Shown: one piece after another, positions 25,900 to 35,462 of the stretch
Numbering within the stretch: the first letter of the stretch is position 1
Layout: the number at the start of each line of letters is the position of its first letter
From: Prosthecobacter sp. SYSU 5D2
GTDB taxonomy: Bacteria > Verrucomicrobiota > Verrucomicrobiia > Verrucomicrobiales > Verrucomicrobiaceae
Direction: 5' to 3'
Assembly: GCF_039655865.1 (NCBI RefSeq)
Contig: NZ_JBBYXL010000004.1
Location: forward strand, 1 to 64,000
Length of the DNA stretch: 64,000 nucleotides
Translations under genes and position numbers: made by a program
The notes under the pieces: generated by a model
The model's database searches: none
Told to the model about the DNA's origin: nothing
The model's input: the letters and a program-made list of their open reading frames with translations, nothing else

Positions 25900-27504
25900 T
25901 CACGGAGACTCGTCAAGATTCGCTGCGCCGATGCGGCTCAGCAGAGCGCGCTGGGTCGGTGACCATGCCTCTTTTTGATCATGCTGCGTACGCAAGGCGG
26001 CGGCCTGGATTTCCCTGGCATTGAGTGATCCAGGATAAACCAGTTTCTCCCAGATCTCAATGACCCTGCTGTCCTGGCGCCGGGCGGCCAGAAGCAGAGG
26101 CACCTGCCTGCGGATCTCCTCGTTGGAGGGCGGATCCAGATGCAGCCATAGAAGCAGCTTAAAATAATTTGGATCATCCGCAGGCAGCGCAGGATCTTGC
26201 CCCGTCAGCAGCAATTCGTGGTCACTCCATTCACCGAATTCAATCTTTTCCACCCAGGCTCTCAGCTCAGGAACCTCAGCGGCAAGCTCGGCCACCCATT
26301 CTTTGCGCAGAGTTTCATAGGGATGAACAGGCAGCTTGGAAGAACCCGCTTCCCCAGATGCCTCGGTTTCGACGGGAGCGAAGACCGCAGGGGCCCCGGC
26401 ACCCGTCTCTGGTGAAGAGCGCACCAGTTCATAAGGAGTGATCCAAATACCCAGGAGCAGCGCACAGGCCCCCACCAGGCCCCCAATGAAAAAAGGGATG
26501 CCCCGCCAGATGATAATCGGCTGACGCACCACTTGTTTGACAGGTTCGTGATAGGTCTCACCGAAGGAACTCTGGCTGCGCTGCTCTTGCTGCTGCCGGG
26601 CGGCCGCTTTGGCCGCAGCGAGAGCTGTTTCATACTGATTGCGTTCTTGTGTGCGTGCTACCAGCAGCGCCCACCAGCAGGCAGGGACCACCTCCTTAAA
26701 CAGCGCCGCCGCAGTGAATTCGGTATCCAGGCATTCCGATAGCTGTGCCAGGGCGGAACACTCCACCGGACTGTTCCACGTCCACGCGACGCGTGGTCTG
26801 CGCAGCCGCTGGTCCCACAGATCCCGCGCCTCCTGGGTGCAGCCGCGGACAATGCTGCCGGCATCCAGCCAGAGCTGTGCTTCTTTCAGCGCCTCCCGCT
26901 CATCGTCAGTCACATGCACCTCAGCAGCGGCCAGAAGCTGCTCAGCGCGGGAATATCTGCTGATGGCCAGGGAGGTCGTCAAGGCCAGCATCAGGTCCAC
27001 CACTTCCGGGCTCTTGATCTTCGACTGGGTGGCGATCAGGGCTTCGGCCAGACGTGTCAGCCTGGCCAGATCCGCTTTTGCAGCCCAGCGGGAAGCCACT
27101 AAAAAAGTCAGCGTGTAATGCCCTGCCCCGAGCTCGATGATAAGATCAGGTACGCGCGTCATCTCTGCCAGCATGTCCTGCTGGCCGTCAAACATCACTG
27201 CCAGATACTCACTGGCCGCTCCGGCCCAATCCGGCTTCACATAGGCTGCGGTACAAAAATTCGAAAAGGCACCCGGCAACTGACCGGGATCATGCAGGGC
27301 TTTTTCCAGCGCCCGGGCGACATTCTTCAATTCCAACGGGAGTTCCGGCAGTTCCATCCCGTCATGCCTGGCTTCCTGAAGGGGCTTTTCAGCCACAGGG
27401 GGTGCCTGCTCCGCAGGCGGTGTCACATCCTCGGCTTCAGGAAAGAGCTGGAGCTCTTGTGAAGTGGCCGATGCCGTGGATGTATCGGGTGCGTGCGCCG
27501 CCAT
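25900..27504 (-). CDS. single-pass membrane protein of unknown function
   Basis: I do not recognise this 534-residue protein. The first 50 residues are rich in Pro, Glu and Ala. Residues 55-300 are helical and TPR-like in composition, followed by a Gln/Arg-rich linker, one membrane segment (about 335-356, GIPFFIGGLVGACALLLGIW) and a 175-residue acidic C-terminal domain. With no signal peptide, the N-terminal part is likely cytoplasmic and the C-terminal part outside. It is convergent with the sigma-54 activator gene (35 bases between stops). Confidence 0.7.
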   Translation of the reverse strand: MAAHAPDTSTASATSQELQLFPEAEDVTPPAEQAPPVAEKPLQEARHDGMELPELPLELKNVARALEKALHDPGQLPGAFSNFCTAAYVKPDWAGAASEYLAVMFDGQQDMLAEMTRVPDLIIELGAGHYTLTFLVASRWAAKADLARLTRLAEALIATQSKIKSPEVVDLMLALTTSLAISRYSRAEQLLAAAEVHVTDDEREALKEAQLWLDAGSIVRGCTQEARDLWDQRLRRPRVAWTWNSPVECSALAQLSECLDTEFTAAALFKEVVPACWWALLVARTQERNQYETALAAAKAAARQQQEQRSQSSFGETYHEPVKQVVRQPIIIWRGIPFFIGGLVGACALLLGIWITPYELVRSSPETGAGAPAVFAPVETEASGEAGSSKLPVHPYETLRKEWVAELAAEVPELRAWVEKIEFGEWSDHELLLTGQDPALPADDPNYFKLLLWLHLDPPSNEEIRRQVPLLLAARRQDSRVIEIWEKLVYPGSLNAREIQAAALRTQHDQKEAWSPTQRALLSRIGAANLDESP

Positions 27505-27757
27505 GAGCAGGGATTATTAAAACTGGAGAAGCTATCATGCAATGGCCCTCTCGCATTAAATATATGGCCATCTTAAATTCCTACATCCAACCTCGGAAAC
27601 ATTGTAGGTATAACCAAAGATCTTGAAACCACGCAAGTATATTTACCGAAAGCCAACCAAGCCTGGGCCAGGCAGGCGGACACGACTGAATTCCTGATCC
27701 GGCTTGCATTCTGATGCGGTCTGCCTTTCGATGACCTTTCACACTTTAAATCGACTC

Positions 27758-28483
27758 ATGGGCGCACAATGGAAACAAAAATGGCGGGAACTGGCCGCAG
27801 ATCAAAAAGGCAAGCTCGTCGGCAAACTGACGCGGGAAATCCAGGTGGCGGCCCGTCTGGGCGGGCCTGATCCGGATCTTAACGCACGCCTTTATGCGGC
27901 CATCATGGCCGCGCGCAAGCAAAGCGTCACCCGCGACTCGATCGAGCGGGCCATCGCCAAAGGCGCGGGCATCGGCGGTGAGCAGGTGAACTATCAGACG
28001 GTCATTTTTGAAGGGTTCGCCCCGCATCGGGTGCCGGTGATGGTGGAATGCCTGACGGACAACAACAACCGCACCTCCTCAGAGGTACGTGTTCTTTTCA
28101 AAGCGGGCAGCATGGGCACGCCTGGAACGGTGGCCTGGATGTTTGAGCATTGCGGACTGATTGAAGGCCAGCATACGGACAAAGGCCTGGATATCGAAAT
28201 CGCTGCGCTGGAAGCTGAAGCAGACAATGTAGAGCCGCTGGAACTGGATGAAGAAGAGGCTGCAGGTCACATCGGCGCCCGCTTTTTCTGCCCCATTCCG
28301 TCCCTGGATACCGTGACCAAGGCCCTCAAAGCCGCCGGGTGGAACATCACCACTTCCGAGATGCACTACCATGCCAAGGACTATCCAGAGCTGTCCGAAG
28401 CCCAGCGTGAAGATGTCACCTCTTTCCTGCAGGGCCTGGACGGACATGCCGATGTGCATCGGGTGTACGCCGCCCTGAAGTAA
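27758..28483 (+). CDS. YebC/PmpR (TACO1) family protein
   Basis: The 241-residue protein has the family core GKLTREIQVAARLGG, LNARLYAAIMAARKQSVTRDSIERAIAKGAG and VMVECLTDNNNRTSSEVR. Family members are described as DNA-binding regulators and, more recently, as translation factors that help ribosomes through difficult sequences. The N-terminus MGAQWKQKWREL differs from the canonical MAGHSKWANIKHRK, so this belongs to a divergent branch. The ATG at 27758 starts the recognisable domain. Confidence 0.9.
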   Translation: MGAQWKQKWRELAADQKGKLVGKLTREIQVAARLGGPDPDLNARLYAAIMAARKQSVTRDSIERAIAKGAGIGGEQVNYQTVIFEGFAPHRVPVMVECLTDNNNRTSSEVRVLFKAGSMGTPGTVAWMFEHCGLIEGQHTDKGLDIEIAALEAEADNVEPLELDEEEAAGHIGARFFCPIPSLDTVTKALKAAGWNITTSEMHYHAKDYPELSEAQREDVTSFLQGLDGHADVHRVYAALK

Positions 28484-28558
28484 TATTGCAGGCGGAAAAT
28501 TTAAGATCCTTCATGCATTCCCGCTTGAGGAAAGCGGGGGGCTTGTCCATGACAGGAT

Positions 28559-30250
28559 ATGCCACCCCGCCTGACACCCCTGCTCGCTGCCGCTGAGGGG
28601 CTGCCGCCGCTGTTTACCCTGCTGGCGGTGATGCTCACCACGGTGGTCATCGTCTCACTGCTGCTGCTCCGCCTTCAGCAATCCCTTCTGGCAGGCTACT
28701 TTATCTGCGGCGTCATCGTCGCCAACAGCGGGGTTCTGGATCTTTTGGGCGGTGGCGAATCCGAGCAGCGGATTGCGCAGATGTCGGAGTTTGGGGTCAT
28801 GCTCCTGATGTTCACCCTGGGTATGGAGTTTTCCCTGGGTGACCTGAAGTACGTCAGGCGGCTGGCCTTCGTGGGTGGTGGCTGGCAGATGGGGGCGTGC
28901 ATTGCCCTGGCGGGAATGGCGGCCTGGCTGGGCGGCATCACCCTCACGGGAGCCGTCCTGCTGGCGGTGGCCCTCGCCATGAGCTCCACCGCTGTCAGTT
29001 TGAAGACGTTTCAAGACCTTGGTCTGGAGTCTAGCACCGGGGCACGCATGGCCCTGGCGGTGGCCATTTTTCAGGATCTTTTCATCATCGTCTTCTTTCT
29101 GGTGCTCCCCTTGCTTCTGCATGAGGGCGGGGATGATCAGAGCATCTGGCAGCGGGTTGCCTCCCTCCTTGGACGGGGTGGACTTTTTGTCATTCTGGCC
29201 GGACTTGCAGCGCGCTGGGTCATCCCGATGTTGCTGAACGCCGTCACACGGACACGCAACCGCGAGCTGTTCACCCTCAGCGTCGTCGGTTCCTGCATCG
29301 GGCTGGCCTTCATCGGCGGCTTGCTGGACCTGGGGCTGGCCCTGGGAGCCTTCGTGGCCGGTCTGGCGGTCAGCGAATCCATCTTCAAGCATCGGATCCT
29401 GGCGGACATCATGCCTATCAAGGACCTGTTCCTGACCCTGTTCTTTGTTTCTGTGGGGCTGATGATTGATCTGCGCATAGCCGCCATTTACTGGCAACCC
29501 ATCCTGGCACTTACAACGGTCCTCATGCTTGCCAAGGCAGGCATTATTACGGTCATAGCGCGCCAGCTCGGACTCGCCCACCGGCAGGCCCTCATGGCGG
29601 GCATCGGCCTGTGCAGCGCAGGGGAGTTTTCCCTGGTGCTGTTACAAAAAGCAGGCCCGTCCGGCCTTTGGGATGCGGGTCTGCAACAGACTTTTATTGC
29701 CAGTGCGGCGCTCAGCATGGGACTTTTACCGGCCCTGATGCGGGCAGGCGAGCCGCTCGGCGCACGCCTGGAAAAGCTTGGCTGGGGCCGCAAAAAGGCC
29801 TCCCTACCGGACTCCGCCCCCATGCGCCAGAAAATGAGCGTCATGCATGACCACGCCATCATTTGCGGCTTCGGTCCGGTCGGCCAGCAACTCAACAAAT
29901 CCCTTCAGGATGAAGGCGTCTCAACCCTGGTCGTGGAGCTGAATGCAGATACGGTACGGCTATTAAAGCGCCAGGGCCAGGCGGTGCTTTTTGCCGATGC
30001 GGCCCATGCAGAGACCTGGGAACTCACCCGCCTGTCACAGGCAAGGATGGTCGCCTTTACTTTTCCAGATGCCACCTTGACCCTGGAGGCCCTCTCACTC
30101 ATCCGCGAGCACCGAAAGGATATTCCGGTGCTCGCGAGGGCACGCTTTGCTTCAGACGTGGAGCGCTTGAAGCGGTTCGGTGCCACAGTGGTGATCAATG
30201 ATGAGATCGAGGCGGCCCGTGCTGTGGTGGAGCAGGGGCGCATCCTCTGA
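28559..30250 (+). CDS. KefB-like CPA2 cation:proton antiporter with TrkA-N domain
   Basis: The 563-residue protein has an antiporter membrane domain (about residues 15-395) and a TrkA-N domain starting at AIICGFGPVGQQLNKSL. It is the second CPA2 member in the window, only distantly similar to the one at 5322-7202 and shorter at the C-terminus. It should exchange K+ or Na+ for protons, with activity tuned by a nucleotide bound to the Rossmann domain. AGGA lies two bases before the ATG, unusually close for a ribosome site. A 7-bp GC hairpin (28520-28538) precedes the gene. Confidence 0.88.
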   Translation: MPPRLTPLLAAAEGLPPLFTLLAVMLTTVVIVSLLLLRLQQSLLAGYFICGVIVANSGVLDLLGGGESEQRIAQMSEFGVMLLMFTLGMEFSLGDLKYVRRLAFVGGGWQMGACIALAGMAAWLGGITLTGAVLLAVALAMSSTAVSLKTFQDLGLESSTGARMALAVAIFQDLFIIVFFLVLPLLLHEGGDDQSIWQRVASLLGRGGLFVILAGLAARWVIPMLLNAVTRTRNRELFTLSVVGSCIGLAFIGGLLDLGLALGAFVAGLAVSESIFKHRILADIMPIKDLFLTLFFVSVGLMIDLRIAAIYWQPILALTTVLMLAKAGIITVIARQLGLAHRQALMAGIGLCSAGEFSLVLLQKAGPSGLWDAGLQQTFIASAALSMGLLPALMRAGEPLGARLEKLGWGRKKASLPDSAPMRQKMSVMHDHAIICGFGPVGQQLNKSLQDEGVSTLVVELNADTVRLLKRQGQAVLFADAAHAETWELTRLSQARMVAFTFPDATLTLEALSLIREHRKDIPVLARARFASDVERLKRFGATVVINDEIEAARAVVEQGRIL

Positions 30251-30264
30251 TCTCTCAACACGAC

Positions 30265-30567
30265 TTAATAGTAATAGTAGCGGTTGTTGCGATAGCCGCG
30301 CTGGTTGTAATAGCGGCCATTGTGATAATAACGTCCACGCTCGTAGTTGCGCTGGTCCTGGGAGTTACCGATGGCGTTTCCAGCCAGAGCTCCCAGACCG
30401 GCACCGATGGCGGCGCCTTCCAGGCCACGCCCGCTTTGGTTGCCAATGATTCCGCCGACGGCGGCACCGCCCAGACCACCCACAACGGTGCCTGTTTGGG
30501 CGTTTGGTCCGGTGGCACAGGAAGCCAGCGAAGCGACGGCAATGAGAGAAATGAAGAAACGTTTCAT
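30265..30567 (-). CDS. glycine-zipper lipoprotein with Tyr/Arg-rich tail
   Basis: The 100-residue lipoprotein has a signal ending LASC, a glycine-zipper segment with GxxxG repeats (VVGGLGGAAVGGIIGNQSG, GAAIGAGLGALAGNAIG), as in SlyB/YMGG-type outer membrane proteins, and a tail in which Tyr, Arg and Asn make up most of the last 30 residues, ending in YYYY. The zipper would insert into or associate with the envelope. The ATG at 30567 starts the lipoprotein signal. It converges on the antiporter gene with 14 bases between stops. Confidence 0.8.
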   Translation of the reverse strand: MKRFFISLIAVASLASCATGPNAQTGTVVGGLGGAAVGGIIGNQSGRGLEGAAIGAGLGALAGNAIGNSQDQRNYERGRYYHNGRYYNQRGYRNNRYYYY

Positions 30568-30801
30568 GATGTGACGATGGTTTTTGGGTTTCGGCATGGC
30601 GTCATGCCACACAGTAAGTTGTTGAGGGCACGGACCGTGCCAGAGCACTTTTCCCTGGGCAGCCCCGGCACGAGCGCTGCGATTCCATGCATTTTTCCCG
30701 ACCCATCCGCCACAGCATCGTGCCCCTTGCACGAAAACTGGCCCTTCTTTTGAATACTCTGCCGTCCTGGGAGTCTCCATAGGAACAGCTCTTTGCTGCT
30801 T

Positions 30802-31320
30802 ATGAAATCCATCATCCATATCGCTGCCCTTCTCACGCTCAGTCTCGGCCTGTCATCCTGCCTGTTTACTGAGCCCGTTTTCACAGGAGGGTTCGTTCAA
30901 TCCGACCTTTCCGCAGCCGGAGTGTGGATGACTGAGGATGAAACCGGCGACGCCCGGGGACGTGAATTCGCTGTTCTGGCACCCGTTGGCCAGGATGCGT
31001 TCACTTTGAACTATCCGGTCGGCTCAAAGGGCAGTTCGTACTTTGAAGTCCGTCCATTAAAAGTGGGGGACAAAGACATCTGGCAGGTGCGCCTTTCCGC
31101 CACCTTTGAAGATGGGGTGCCCAAGAGCGACACCCCTGTTTACACCCTCCTGCTGGTAGAAAAAGAAGGCGATGGCAAACTTAGCATCCGCCCTCTGAAA
31201 AGCGAGGGCGACCATACCGCCAGCGCTGCTGCAACCCAGAAAGCCCTGAGCGAGAAATCCCCTGACTGGGACAAGCTCTTTGGCGAAGCGAAAACTTTTA
31301 TCCGGCTGAAAGACAGGTAA
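30802..31320 (+). CDS. putative lipoprotein of unknown function
   Basis: The 172-residue protein has a lipoprotein signal (MKSIIHIAALLTLSLGLSSC) and a soluble domain with alternating hydrophobic strands (EFAVLAPVGQDAFTLNYPV, YTLLLVEKEG), suggesting a small beta-rich envelope protein. I know no family. Its promoter region is shared with the divergent glycine-zipper gene. Confidence 0.7.
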   Translation: MKSIIHIAALLTLSLGLSSCLFTEPVFTGGFVQSDLSAAGVWMTEDETGDARGREFAVLAPVGQDAFTLNYPVGSKGSSYFEVRPLKVGDKDIWQVRLSATFEDGVPKSDTPVYTLLLVEKEGDGKLSIRPLKSEGDHTASAAATQKALSEKSPDWDKLFGEAKTFIRLKDR

Positions 31321-31371
31321 CCGTCCTGGCACGCAAGAAGCAGCAAAAGAAATCCGTAATTCTTCTGCTGC

Positions 31372-33768
31372 ATGTACCGAAAACTTATTGTCTTCCGCTT
31401 GTTGATGGCCGTCCTGGCAGGGCTGCCCTTCGCATTACTGTCGGCAGATTCACTGAGCCCTGCCGATTTGGACTTCTTCGAAAAGAAGGTGCGGCCCATC
31501 CTGGTCGAGCGCTGTTATGAATGCCACTCTGCCGAAGGCGGCAAGACCAAAGGCAACCTTGCCGTGGATTCCAAAAACGCCCTCTTGCAAGGCGGGGACA
31601 ATGGCCCGGCCCTGGTCGCCGGGAATGCTGACAAAAGCCTCATCATTGAGGCCATCCGTTATAAAAACCGGGACATGCAGATGCCGCCCAAAAGCGCCCT
31701 GCCAGCTGCCGAGTTGAAGATTTTGGAGACCTGGGTAGAGCGGGGTGCTCCAGACCCCCGGACTCAGGTCACCGCACATGGCCCCCAGAAAATTGATCTC
31801 GAAAAAGGCCGGCAGCACTGGGCTTTCCGGCCTGTGGCCAAGGTAAGTCCTCCCGACAACGGCCATCCCATTGACGCCTTCATTCAGGCGAAGCTGAGCG
31901 AGAACAAGCTGACCCTGTCGCCACCCGCAGATCCGGTCACGCTCATCCGGCGCATGTCGTTTGACCTCACCGGACTGCCGCCCTCACCGGAAGAAGCCGC
32001 TGCTTTTGAAGCCGAGTATTCCCGCCAGCCGCAGACCGCTGTCCGCACGCTCATTGACCGCTTGCTCGCCTCGCCTCATTACGGGGAAAAATGGGGCCGC
32101 CACTGGCTGGATGTCGCCCGGTATGCGGATTCCAACGGCCTGGATGAAAACATCGCCCTGGGCACGGCGTGGCGTTATCGCGACTATGTGGTACGCAGTT
32201 TCAATGCGGACAAGCCCTTCGACCAGTTCCTGACCGAGCAGATCGCCGGCGACCTGCTGCCCGCCAAAAACCTGGCCGAGCGCCACGAGCACGCCACCGC
32301 CACTGCTTTCCTCAACCTCGGTGCCAAAGTCCTGGCGGAGGCTGACAAGGAAAAGCTGACCATGGATGTGGTGGATGAGCAGATCGAGACCACCGGACGT
32401 GCCTTTCTGGGCATGACCCTGGGCTGTGTGCGCTGCCATGATCACAAGTTTGATCCCATCAGCCACGAGGATTATTACGCCCTGGCAGCGATCTTCAAAA
32501 GCACCCGCTCGTTCTCCGATGAAAGAACCGGGGCCATCTCCTACTGGCATGAAACGCCAGTCGGCGGGCTGGATGATTTCGCCATCGTGAAATCGGCGGA
32601 ACTCGCGCTGACCGCCAAGAAAAAAGAACTCGCCACGGCCAAAGCAGCGGCCAAAAAAATGCCCGCTGACGAGGCCAAGAAGATGGTGGAGGCACTGATG
32701 ACCGAAGCTGAAAACGTGGAAAAAAATCTGCCCGACCTGCCCACGGTCATTGGGGTCATGGATGCGACAGAAATTCAATCTTCTGTACCCATCCACATTC
32801 GCGGCAGCCACCTCACCCTGGGCAAGCCCGTGGAGCGCGGCTTTCCCAAGGTTATGCAGGCATCTTTGAAAACGGCACCGGCCTTCCCCAAAGAAAAAAG
32901 CGGCCGTCTTGAACTCGCCCGCTGGCTGGCCAGCCCCGAGCATCCGCTGACAGCACGCGTCATCGCCAACCGAGTGTGGACCTGGCATTTCAGCCAGGGC
33001 ATCGCCCGCACTCCGGATAATTTCGGCCTGCTTGGGGATGCTCCAACCCATCCAGAACTGCTGGACTGGCTGGCCACCTGGCTTCCTGAAAACGGCTGGA
33101 GCCTGAAGGACCTGCACCGCCTCATCCTCACCAGCGCCACCTATCAGCAGGCCAGTGCGCCCAGCCTGGAGCAGGACCCGGAAAACCGCCTCTGGCATCA
33201 CTTCCCGGTACGCCGTCTGCAGGCCGAGGAGATCCGGGATGCGCTGCTCAGCGTGGCGGGAAAACTGGATCTCAGCATGGGCGGCAAGACGGTGCCGCTG
33301 CGGAACCGCCAGTTTGTCTTCAATCACACTTCCAAAGACGCCACCAAATATGACAGCACGCGCCGTGCTCTCTACCTGCCGGTCATTCGCAACAATCTGT
33401 ATGATCTCTTCCAGCAGTTTGATTATCCAGACCCCACCGTCTCCACCGGCCTGCGCAACAGCACGGTCGTATCCCCGCAAGCCCTGCTGCTCATGAACAG
33501 CCCGGTGGCTGAAGAAAGCGCCCGTGGTTTCGCTCACCGCATCATGCAGCAGGGCGATGATTTTGAAACCCGCATCGCGGCCGCCATCCGGCTGGCCTAT
33601 GCCCGCGAAGCGAAAGCTTCAGACCGGGATCAGGCGCAGGACTTTCTGGTCGCCGCAGACGGCATCCTGGCTTCCACGATCAATGACCACCAGCAGCGTG
33701 AGCAGCGCACCTGGGAGCTGCTCTGCCAGTCCCTGATGATGGCCAACGAGTTCATTTATCTGAGGTAA
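31372..33768 (+). CDS. PSCyt1-DUF1549-DUF1553 exported protein
   Basis: The 798-residue protein has a signal peptide and a Planctomycete-type cytochrome c domain (heme motif CYECHSAEGG, with later MQMPPKSALP carrying a possible axial Met). DUF1549 follows (LIRRMSFDLTGLPPSPEE, WGRHWLDVARYADSNG, second CxxCH in GCVRCHDHKFDPI), then DUF1553 (VIANRVWTWHFSQGIARTPDNFG, LILTSATYQQ). The complete domain order is standard for these heme-containing periplasmic proteins. Their reaction is unproven, though links to polysaccharide breakdown have been suggested. A Lys/Ala-rich coiled coil lies around residues 410-450. Confidence 0.88.
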   Translation: MYRKLIVFRLLMAVLAGLPFALLSADSLSPADLDFFEKKVRPILVERCYECHSAEGGKTKGNLAVDSKNALLQGGDNGPALVAGNADKSLIIEAIRYKNRDMQMPPKSALPAAELKILETWVERGAPDPRTQVTAHGPQKIDLEKGRQHWAFRPVAKVSPPDNGHPIDAFIQAKLSENKLTLSPPADPVTLIRRMSFDLTGLPPSPEEAAAFEAEYSRQPQTAVRTLIDRLLASPHYGEKWGRHWLDVARYADSNGLDENIALGTAWRYRDYVVRSFNADKPFDQFLTEQIAGDLLPAKNLAERHEHATATAFLNLGAKVLAEADKEKLTMDVVDEQIETTGRAFLGMTLGCVRCHDHKFDPISHEDYYALAAIFKSTRSFSDERTGAISYWHETPVGGLDDFAIVKSAELALTAKKKELATAKAAAKKMPADEAKKMVEALMTEAENVEKNLPDLPTVIGVMDATEIQSSVPIHIRGSHLTLGKPVERGFPKVMQASLKTAPAFPKEKSGRLELARWLASPEHPLTARVIANRVWTWHFSQGIARTPDNFGLLGDAPTHPELLDWLATWLPENGWSLKDLHRLILTSATYQQASAPSLEQDPENRLWHHFPVRRLQAEEIRDALLSVAGKLDLSMGGKTVPLRNRQFVFNHTSKDATKYDSTRRALYLPVIRNNLYDLFQQFDYPDPTVSTGLRNSTVVSPQALLLMNSPVAEESARGFAHRIMQQGDDFETRIAAAIRLAYAREAKASDRDQAQDFLVAADGILASTINDHQQREQRTWELLCQSLMMANEFIYLR

Positions 33769-33957
33769 AATGGCAGGGCATCCGGAACGCTGTCATCAAG
33801 ATGTCTCCGGCACATCAGGCCTCTTACCAGGTCTGGAAGAGACTATGGATTGCCAGTCATCCCATCTTCCGCTGAAAGACCCCTGCCCCAACGCCTGTTT
33901 TTCCGTTGCCCCTTGCGGGGGGCACACGTAACCCTCCCGTCTTCCAATCATCCCTGC

Positions 33958-35394
33958 ATGTCTTCCATTCCCCATCTCCCCGCTCTTCGCAAAGGCCGCC
34001 CTTATGAGTCCCTGGACAAAGTCCCCGTCAAAGACCACAAAACGGGCGAAGTGTGTGCCGAAGTCAGCCAGGTGAATGCAGGCATCGTGCGCAAGGACCT
34101 GGGCAAAATTGGCGAGGCCCGCAAAGCCCTCAAAAAATTCACCGTTGCCCAGCTTGTCGAAATCACCGCCAAGGCTGGCGACCTTTTCCTCAACGGCACC
34201 CTGCCCCTGGGCGACAAAGGCCACACGCAAAGCCCCCAGGAGTACATCGCCACCCTGTCCCGCACCAGCGGCCTGCCGCACGTGATGGTGAAGCGCAACA
34301 TGGCCAAGCTGCACTATGCGCTGACGCACATGGACATGATCCTCAACGGTCTCTCCCGTGGCCTGGACATGAGTGTCATTGACAAGGGCTTCGGCACCCA
34401 GGCGGGCTGCCCGGTGGCTTATTTCCCAACCACCAACTCGCTCGGCCTGGTCATGCCCAGCAACTCCCCGGCGGTGAATTCCCTATGGCTTCCCGCGATC
34501 GCGCTGAAGATCCCTGTGGTCATCAAACCGGGCCGCGAAGAGCCGTGGACGCCGTTTCGTCTCATCCAGGCTTTTATCGCCGCCGGTGCGCCGCCGGAGG
34601 CCTTTGGGTTCTATCCCACTGACCATGAAGGTAGCGGTGAAGTGGTCAAGCTCAGCGGTCGCAACCTGGTCTTTGGCGATGTCGCCATGGCCAAGATGTA
34701 TGAAGGCAACCCATCCGTCCAGGTCCACGGTCCAGGCTGGAGCAAGATCATCATTGGCGAGGACAAGATCGAAAACTGGAAGGACTACCTGGACGTCATC
34801 GTCAGCTCCATCAGCGACAATGGCGGCCGCTCCTGCATCAATGCCTCCGCCGTCATCGTGCCGAAATATGCGGCCGAAATCGCGGATGCCATCGCCCAGC
34901 GCCTGGGTCCGGTGGAACCGCTGCCTGCGGATGACGAAAACGCCCGCCTCTCCGGCTTCGCCAACACCAAGATGGCCGACTATATTGACGGCGTGATTGA
35001 CTCCGACCTGGCCGACAAGCCAGGGGCCGAAGACGTGACGGCCAAGTATCGCAACGGCCCCCGCAAGGTAGAATTCCAGGGCGGCACCTTCCTGCGCCCG
35101 ACGATCATCCATTGCAACTCCTGGGACCACCCGCTGGCCAACCGCGAATTCCTCTGCCCCTATGCCAGCGTCGTCGAGGTGAAGCAGTCCGAAGTGTTGA
35201 GCAAAATTGGTTATTCCCTGATTGTCACCGCCATCACCGAAGACCCGGCCTTTACCGAGGAGCTGCTGGAATGCCCCACCATTGACCGCCTCAACCTGGG
35301 GCCGCTCAGCACCATGAGCATCAGCTGGGACCAGCCGCATGAAGGCAACATGTTTGAGTTCCTCTACAAGCGCCGCTCCATTGACCGCGCCTGA
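33958..35394 (+). CDS. aldehyde dehydrogenase superfamily enzyme, possibly acylating
   Basis: The 478-residue enzyme has an NAD-binding region (LVMPSNSPAVNSLWLPAIAL, VVIKPGREEPWTP) and the catalytic Cys293 in GGRSCINASAV. The ELGG motif that carries the general-base Glu in ordinary aldehyde dehydrogenases is replaced by VHGPGWSK. Loss of that Glu is known in CoA-acylating members such as PduP/AdhE, so an acyl-CoA-linked reaction is a reasonable guess. It is followed after 68 bases by an iron-type alcohol dehydrogenase, a pairing expected for alcohol-aldehyde-acyl conversion. The ATG at 33958 gives MSSIPHLPALRKG. Confidence 0.78.
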   Translation: MSSIPHLPALRKGRPYESLDKVPVKDHKTGEVCAEVSQVNAGIVRKDLGKIGEARKALKKFTVAQLVEITAKAGDLFLNGTLPLGDKGHTQSPQEYIATLSRTSGLPHVMVKRNMAKLHYALTHMDMILNGLSRGLDMSVIDKGFGTQAGCPVAYFPTTNSLGLVMPSNSPAVNSLWLPAIALKIPVVIKPGREEPWTPFRLIQAFIAAGAPPEAFGFYPTDHEGSGEVVKLSGRNLVFGDVAMAKMYEGNPSVQVHGPGWSKIIIGEDKIENWKDYLDVIVSSISDNGGRSCINASAVIVPKYAAEIADAIAQRLGPVEPLPADDENARLSGFANTKMADYIDGVIDSDLADKPGAEDVTAKYRNGPRKVEFQGGTFLRPTIIHCNSWDHPLANREFLCPYASVVEVKQSEVLSKIGYSLIVTAITEDPAFTEELLECPTIDRLNLGPLSTMSISWDQPHEGNMFEFLYKRRSIDRA

Positions 35395-35462
35395 TGTGGC
35401 ATGGGGACTGCCCCCCTGCTTCCACTCCTTTTCATTACGGGTTTGTTCCCTGCACCTTTCTC

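Noticed and set aside
28520..28538. 7-bp GC hairpin between the YebC-family and antiporter genes
   Set aside because: It lacks a T tract and lies close to the antiporter start; not enough to call it a terminator or operator.
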